Assembly (NCBI RefSeq): GCF_001718795.1
Contig: NZ_CP013438.1
Location: forward strand, 1,736,001-1,800,000
Length of the DNA stretch: 64,000 nt
Reading direction: 5' to 3'
Source: Burkholderia latens
GTDB taxonomy: Bacteria > Pseudomonadota > Gammaproteobacteria > Burkholderiales > Burkholderiaceae
The notes beneath the pieces are model-generated. The model was given only the letters and a program-made list of their open reading frames with translations. It had not been told where the DNA came from and did not search any database. Positions 61,019-64,000 of this stretch are shown piece after piece. The position numbers were made by a program, and so were the translations under genes. Every line of letters starts with the position of its first letter. Within the stretch, counting starts at the first letter, position 1.

Positions 61019-62286
61019 TGCGGCAGCTCCACGTGGGGGCGGCTCGCGGGCAGCAGGCCCTGCGGACGCCACATCATCATCAACACCATCACCAGACCGA
61101 AGATCAGCATCCGGTACTCGGCAAAGCCGCGCGCGACCTCCGGCAGCACCGTCAACAGGATCGCCGCGAGAATCACGCCGAGCTGCGAACCCATCCCGCC
61201 GAGCACGACGATCGCGAGGATCAGCGCCGATTCGATGAAAGTGAACGATTCAGGATTCACGAGGCCCTGGCGCGCGGCGAAGAACGCGCCGCCGATCCCC
61301 GCGAACGCCGCGCCGAGCGTGAACGCCGACAGCTTGATCCGCGTCGGGTTCAGGCCGAGCGAACGGCACGCGATCTCGTCGTCGCGCAGCGCTTCCCACG
61401 CGCGGCCCATCGGCATGCGGATCAGGCGGCTCGTCACGAACAGCGTGAAGCCGACCAGCACCAGCGCGATCAGGTACAGGAAGATCACCATGTGCTCGCC
61501 GCTGTATTCCAGCCCGATCAGTTCATGGAAGGTCTTCGCGCCTTCGACGCTCGCCGAGCGCGCCATCTCGAAGCCGAACACCGTCGGCTTCGGAATGCTC
61601 GAGATGCCGTCCGGGCCGCCGGTCAGGCTCGTCAGGTTGTTCGCGAGCAGACGGATGATTTCGCCGAAGCCGAGCGTGACGATCGCGAGATAGTCGCCGC
61701 GCAGCCGCAGCACCGGGAAGCCGAGCAGGAAGCCGAACGTCGCCGCCGCGATCGCCGCGATCGGCAGACACTCCCAGAACGTCAGCCCGAAATACTGGTT
61801 CAGCATCGCGTACGTATAGCCGCCGACCGCGTAGAACCCGACATAGCCGAGATCGAGCAGCCCCGCGAAGCCGACCACGATGTTCAGCCCGAGACCAAGG
61901 ATCACGTAGATCAGCGCGAGCGTCGCGACGTCCACCGCGCCGCGCGAGCCGAAAAACGGCCACACGAGGCCGACCGCGAGCAGCACCCAGATGATCGCGC
62001 GCTGTTGCCGCGCGCCCATCGTCGGCGCCGCCGGCAGCTTCACGGCCGCTTTCGCGCGCATCAGCCACGGCTTGAACAACTGGAACAGGAACACGGCCGC
62101 GACCGCAATCCACACCGGGCGCCAATGCGGCGTCAGCACCACCTGATAGCCGTCGAGCTTCAGCTGCAGGCCGAGCACCGGAATCGTGAGGACCGCGGTC
62201 AGCAGCGCAGCAGCGACCGCGTTCTTCAGCGCCTGGCCGATCGATGCGTCGGCGGCCGGGCGGCGAACGGAAATGACTTGACTCAT
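61015..62286 (-). CDS. livM: Branched-chain amino acid ABC transporter permease LivM
   Basis: A 423-residue permease. An N-terminal cytoplasmic and two-helix extension precedes the conserved BPD_transp_2 core ([37 protein letters not shown] segment, then [20 protein letters not shown], the ATPase contact). About ten helices in all. It follows livH by 11 bases. Confidence 0.95.
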   Translation of the reverse strand: MSQVISVRRPAADASIGQALKNAVAAALLTAVLTIPVLGLQLKLDGYQVVLTPHWRPVWIAVAAVFLFQLFKPWLMRAKAAVKLPAAPTMGARQQRAIIWVLLAVGLVWPFFGSRGAVDVATLALIYVILGLGLNIVVGFAGLLDLGYVGFYAVGGYTYAMLNQYFGLTFWECLPIAAIAAATFGFLLGFPVLRLRGDYLAIVTLGFGEIIRLLANNLTSLTGGPDGISSIPKPTVFGFEMARSASVEGAKTFHELIGLEYSGEHMVIFLYLIALVLVGFTLFVTSRLIRMPMGRAWEALRDDEIACRSLGLNPTRIKLSAFTLGAAFAGIGGAFFAARQGLVNPESFTFIESALILAIVVLGGMGSQLGVILAAILLTVLPEVARGFAEYRMLIFGLVMVLMMMWRPQGLLPASRPHVELPQ

Positions 62287-62297
62287 CTGCGTCTCCC

Positions 62298-63224
<927 letters not shown>

Positions 63225-63358
63225 GTGCGGGAAGCTCCCGTTGGCGTTGGCGCGCATGCCGTCGCCGGATCACGGCGTTCGGCCGCGCGCAACGCACGGT
63301 GTCGTCTCGGGCCGCCCTCGTTGGCCGTGCACGGGGAATGCGCGGCCAAATGCGCACG

Positions 63359-63385
63359 CGCCCCGTCCGGTTCGCGGACAGGGCG
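63359..63385 (-). promoter_or_regulatory. Hairpin between livK and livH
   Basis: CGCCC-C-GTCCG (63359-63369) pairs with CGGAC-A-GGGCG around a GTTCG loop. It lies just after the substrate-binding-protein stop and 135 bases before livH, without a T-run. Such intercistronic hairpins often keep the binding protein mRNA at higher levels than the permease mRNA; this role is inferred. Confidence 0.5.
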
Positions 63386-63409
63386 GGTGCGCGGGCGGGT
63401 ACTTCGTTA

Positions 63410-64000
63410 TTACCGGGCGGCGGTCTTCGTCGCGTCCTTGTGCCACGTATAGACGACGAACTTGAACGCCTTCAGGTCGCCCTGTGCGTCATACGCGACC
63501 TTGCCGATCGGCGTGTCGAACGTGGTCTTGTGCATGTACGCGGCGACCTTCGTCGGGTCCGTCGTCTTCGCGCCCGCGATCGAGTCGGCGATGATCTTCA
63601 CCGCTGCGTACGCCGGCATCTGGAACGGGCCGTTCGCGTCGCGCTTCTTGTCCGCGAACGCTTTCACGAGCGCCGCGTTGGCCGGGTCGGCCGAGAAGTC
63701 GGCCGGCAGCGTGACGAGCATGCCTTCCGAAGCCGGGCCGGCAATCGCCGTCACGTCCTTGTTGCCGACGCCTTCAGGCCCCATGAAGGTCGCCTTCACG
63801 CCCTGCTCGCGCGCCTGACGCATCAGCAGGCCCATTTCCGGGTGGTAGCCGCCGAAGTAGACGAAATCGACGCCTTGCGACTTCAGCTTCGTGATGATCG
63901 CCGAGTAGTCCGAATCGCCGGCGTTGATGCCTTCGAACAGCACGACCGGAATCTTCGCTGCTTCGAGGTCCTTCTTCACCGACGACGCGATGCCCTGGCC
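63410..64000 (-). CDS. Branched-chain amino acid ABC transporter substrate-binding protein (partial)
   Basis: The C-terminal ~196 residues of a LivJ/LivK-type periplasmic-binding protein; the gene continues past the window edge. Visible are SDYSAIITKLKSQGVDFVYF, GGYHPEMGLLMRQAREQGVK and QMPAYAAVKIIADSIAGAKT, all typical Leu/Ile/Val-binding segments. It would deliver ligand to LivHM. TAA stop at 63410-63412. Confidence 0.94.
   Translation of the reverse strand, partial: GQGIASSVKKDLEAAKIPVVLFEGINAGDSDYSAIITKLKSQGVDFVYFGGYHPEMGLLMRQAREQGVKATFMGPEGVGNKDVTAIAGPASEGMLVTLPADFSADPANAALVKAFADKKRDANGPFQMPAYAAVKIIADSIAGAKTTDPTKVAAYMHKTTFDTPIGKVAYDAQGDLKAFKFVVYTWHKDATKTAAR

Overview
The window is a high-GC, densely coded stretch of a Burkholderia chromosome, most likely Burkholderia cepacia complex. 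The clearest marker is a 433-residue 2,2-dialkylglycine decarboxylase (dgdA) with its divergent LysR repressor gene, which I recognise as essentially the B. cepacia enzyme. A valine-catabolism operon, paired AraC/LysR regulators and Rhs/VgrG type VI islands also fit. No CRISPR array, rRNA or plasmid/phage origin is visible. Calls come from reading the sequence; no database was searched.

Region 1 (1-14.3 kb) is accessory. After the tail of an ECF sigma factor and its anti-sigma factor comes a minus-strand type VI effector island: a decayed tssF fragment, a VgrG fused to a C-terminal lipase, a secreted ankyrin-repeat candidate immunity protein, an EagR-type (DUF1795) chaperone, a 1421-residue PAAR-Rhs protein ending in an AHH nuclease toxin, and a low-GC immunity candidate joined to it by a TAATG overlap. 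Beyond a lone membrane protein lies an IS2-group insertion sequence that has cut the start off a cupin gene. The cupin/IS segment sits between two copies of a ~48-bp degenerate direct repeat.

Region 2 (14.3-33.2 kb) holds an isochorismatase-like hydrolase, RNase T2, a DUF308 membrane protein with a cysteine-peptidase-like tail, and an XRE regulator. Two neighbouring genes are decaying: an HD-domain gene with an in-frame TAA and a methyltransferase reduced to its two ends. A LysR/MFS divergent pair follows. Next is a six-gene valine/isobutyrate degradation operon (acyl-CoA dehydrogenase, acyl-CoA synthetase, mmsA, mmsB, enoyl-CoA hydratase, 3-hydroxyisobutyryl-CoA hydrolase) with a divergent AraC-type regulator, then an NfeD protease-slipin pair.

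Region 3 (33.2-48.7 kb) has a Tat-exported HAD phosphatase, an operon of M24 peptidase, an EphD-like epoxide hydrolase-SDR fusion and a PF10118 protein, and several small conserved proteins. A NCS2 purine permease and a 49-bp tandem repeat array just upstream of an AcoR-like sigma-54 activator follow. Then come a [2Fe-2S] ferredoxin, a copper-handling module (DUF2946, CopC, PCuAC, small membrane protein) and a LysE exporter.

Region 4 (48.7-64 kb) has a leucine-rich-repeat/protein-kinase fusion next to tRNA-Leu(GAG). A split transketolase operon with MFS transporter, SDR and LysR regulator follows, with a perfect 16-bp palindrome upstream of its first gene. Next are dgdR/dgdA, an AraC regulator and a DUF2000 protein. 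The window ends in a liv branched-chain amino acid ABC operon (livK partial, then H, M, G, F).
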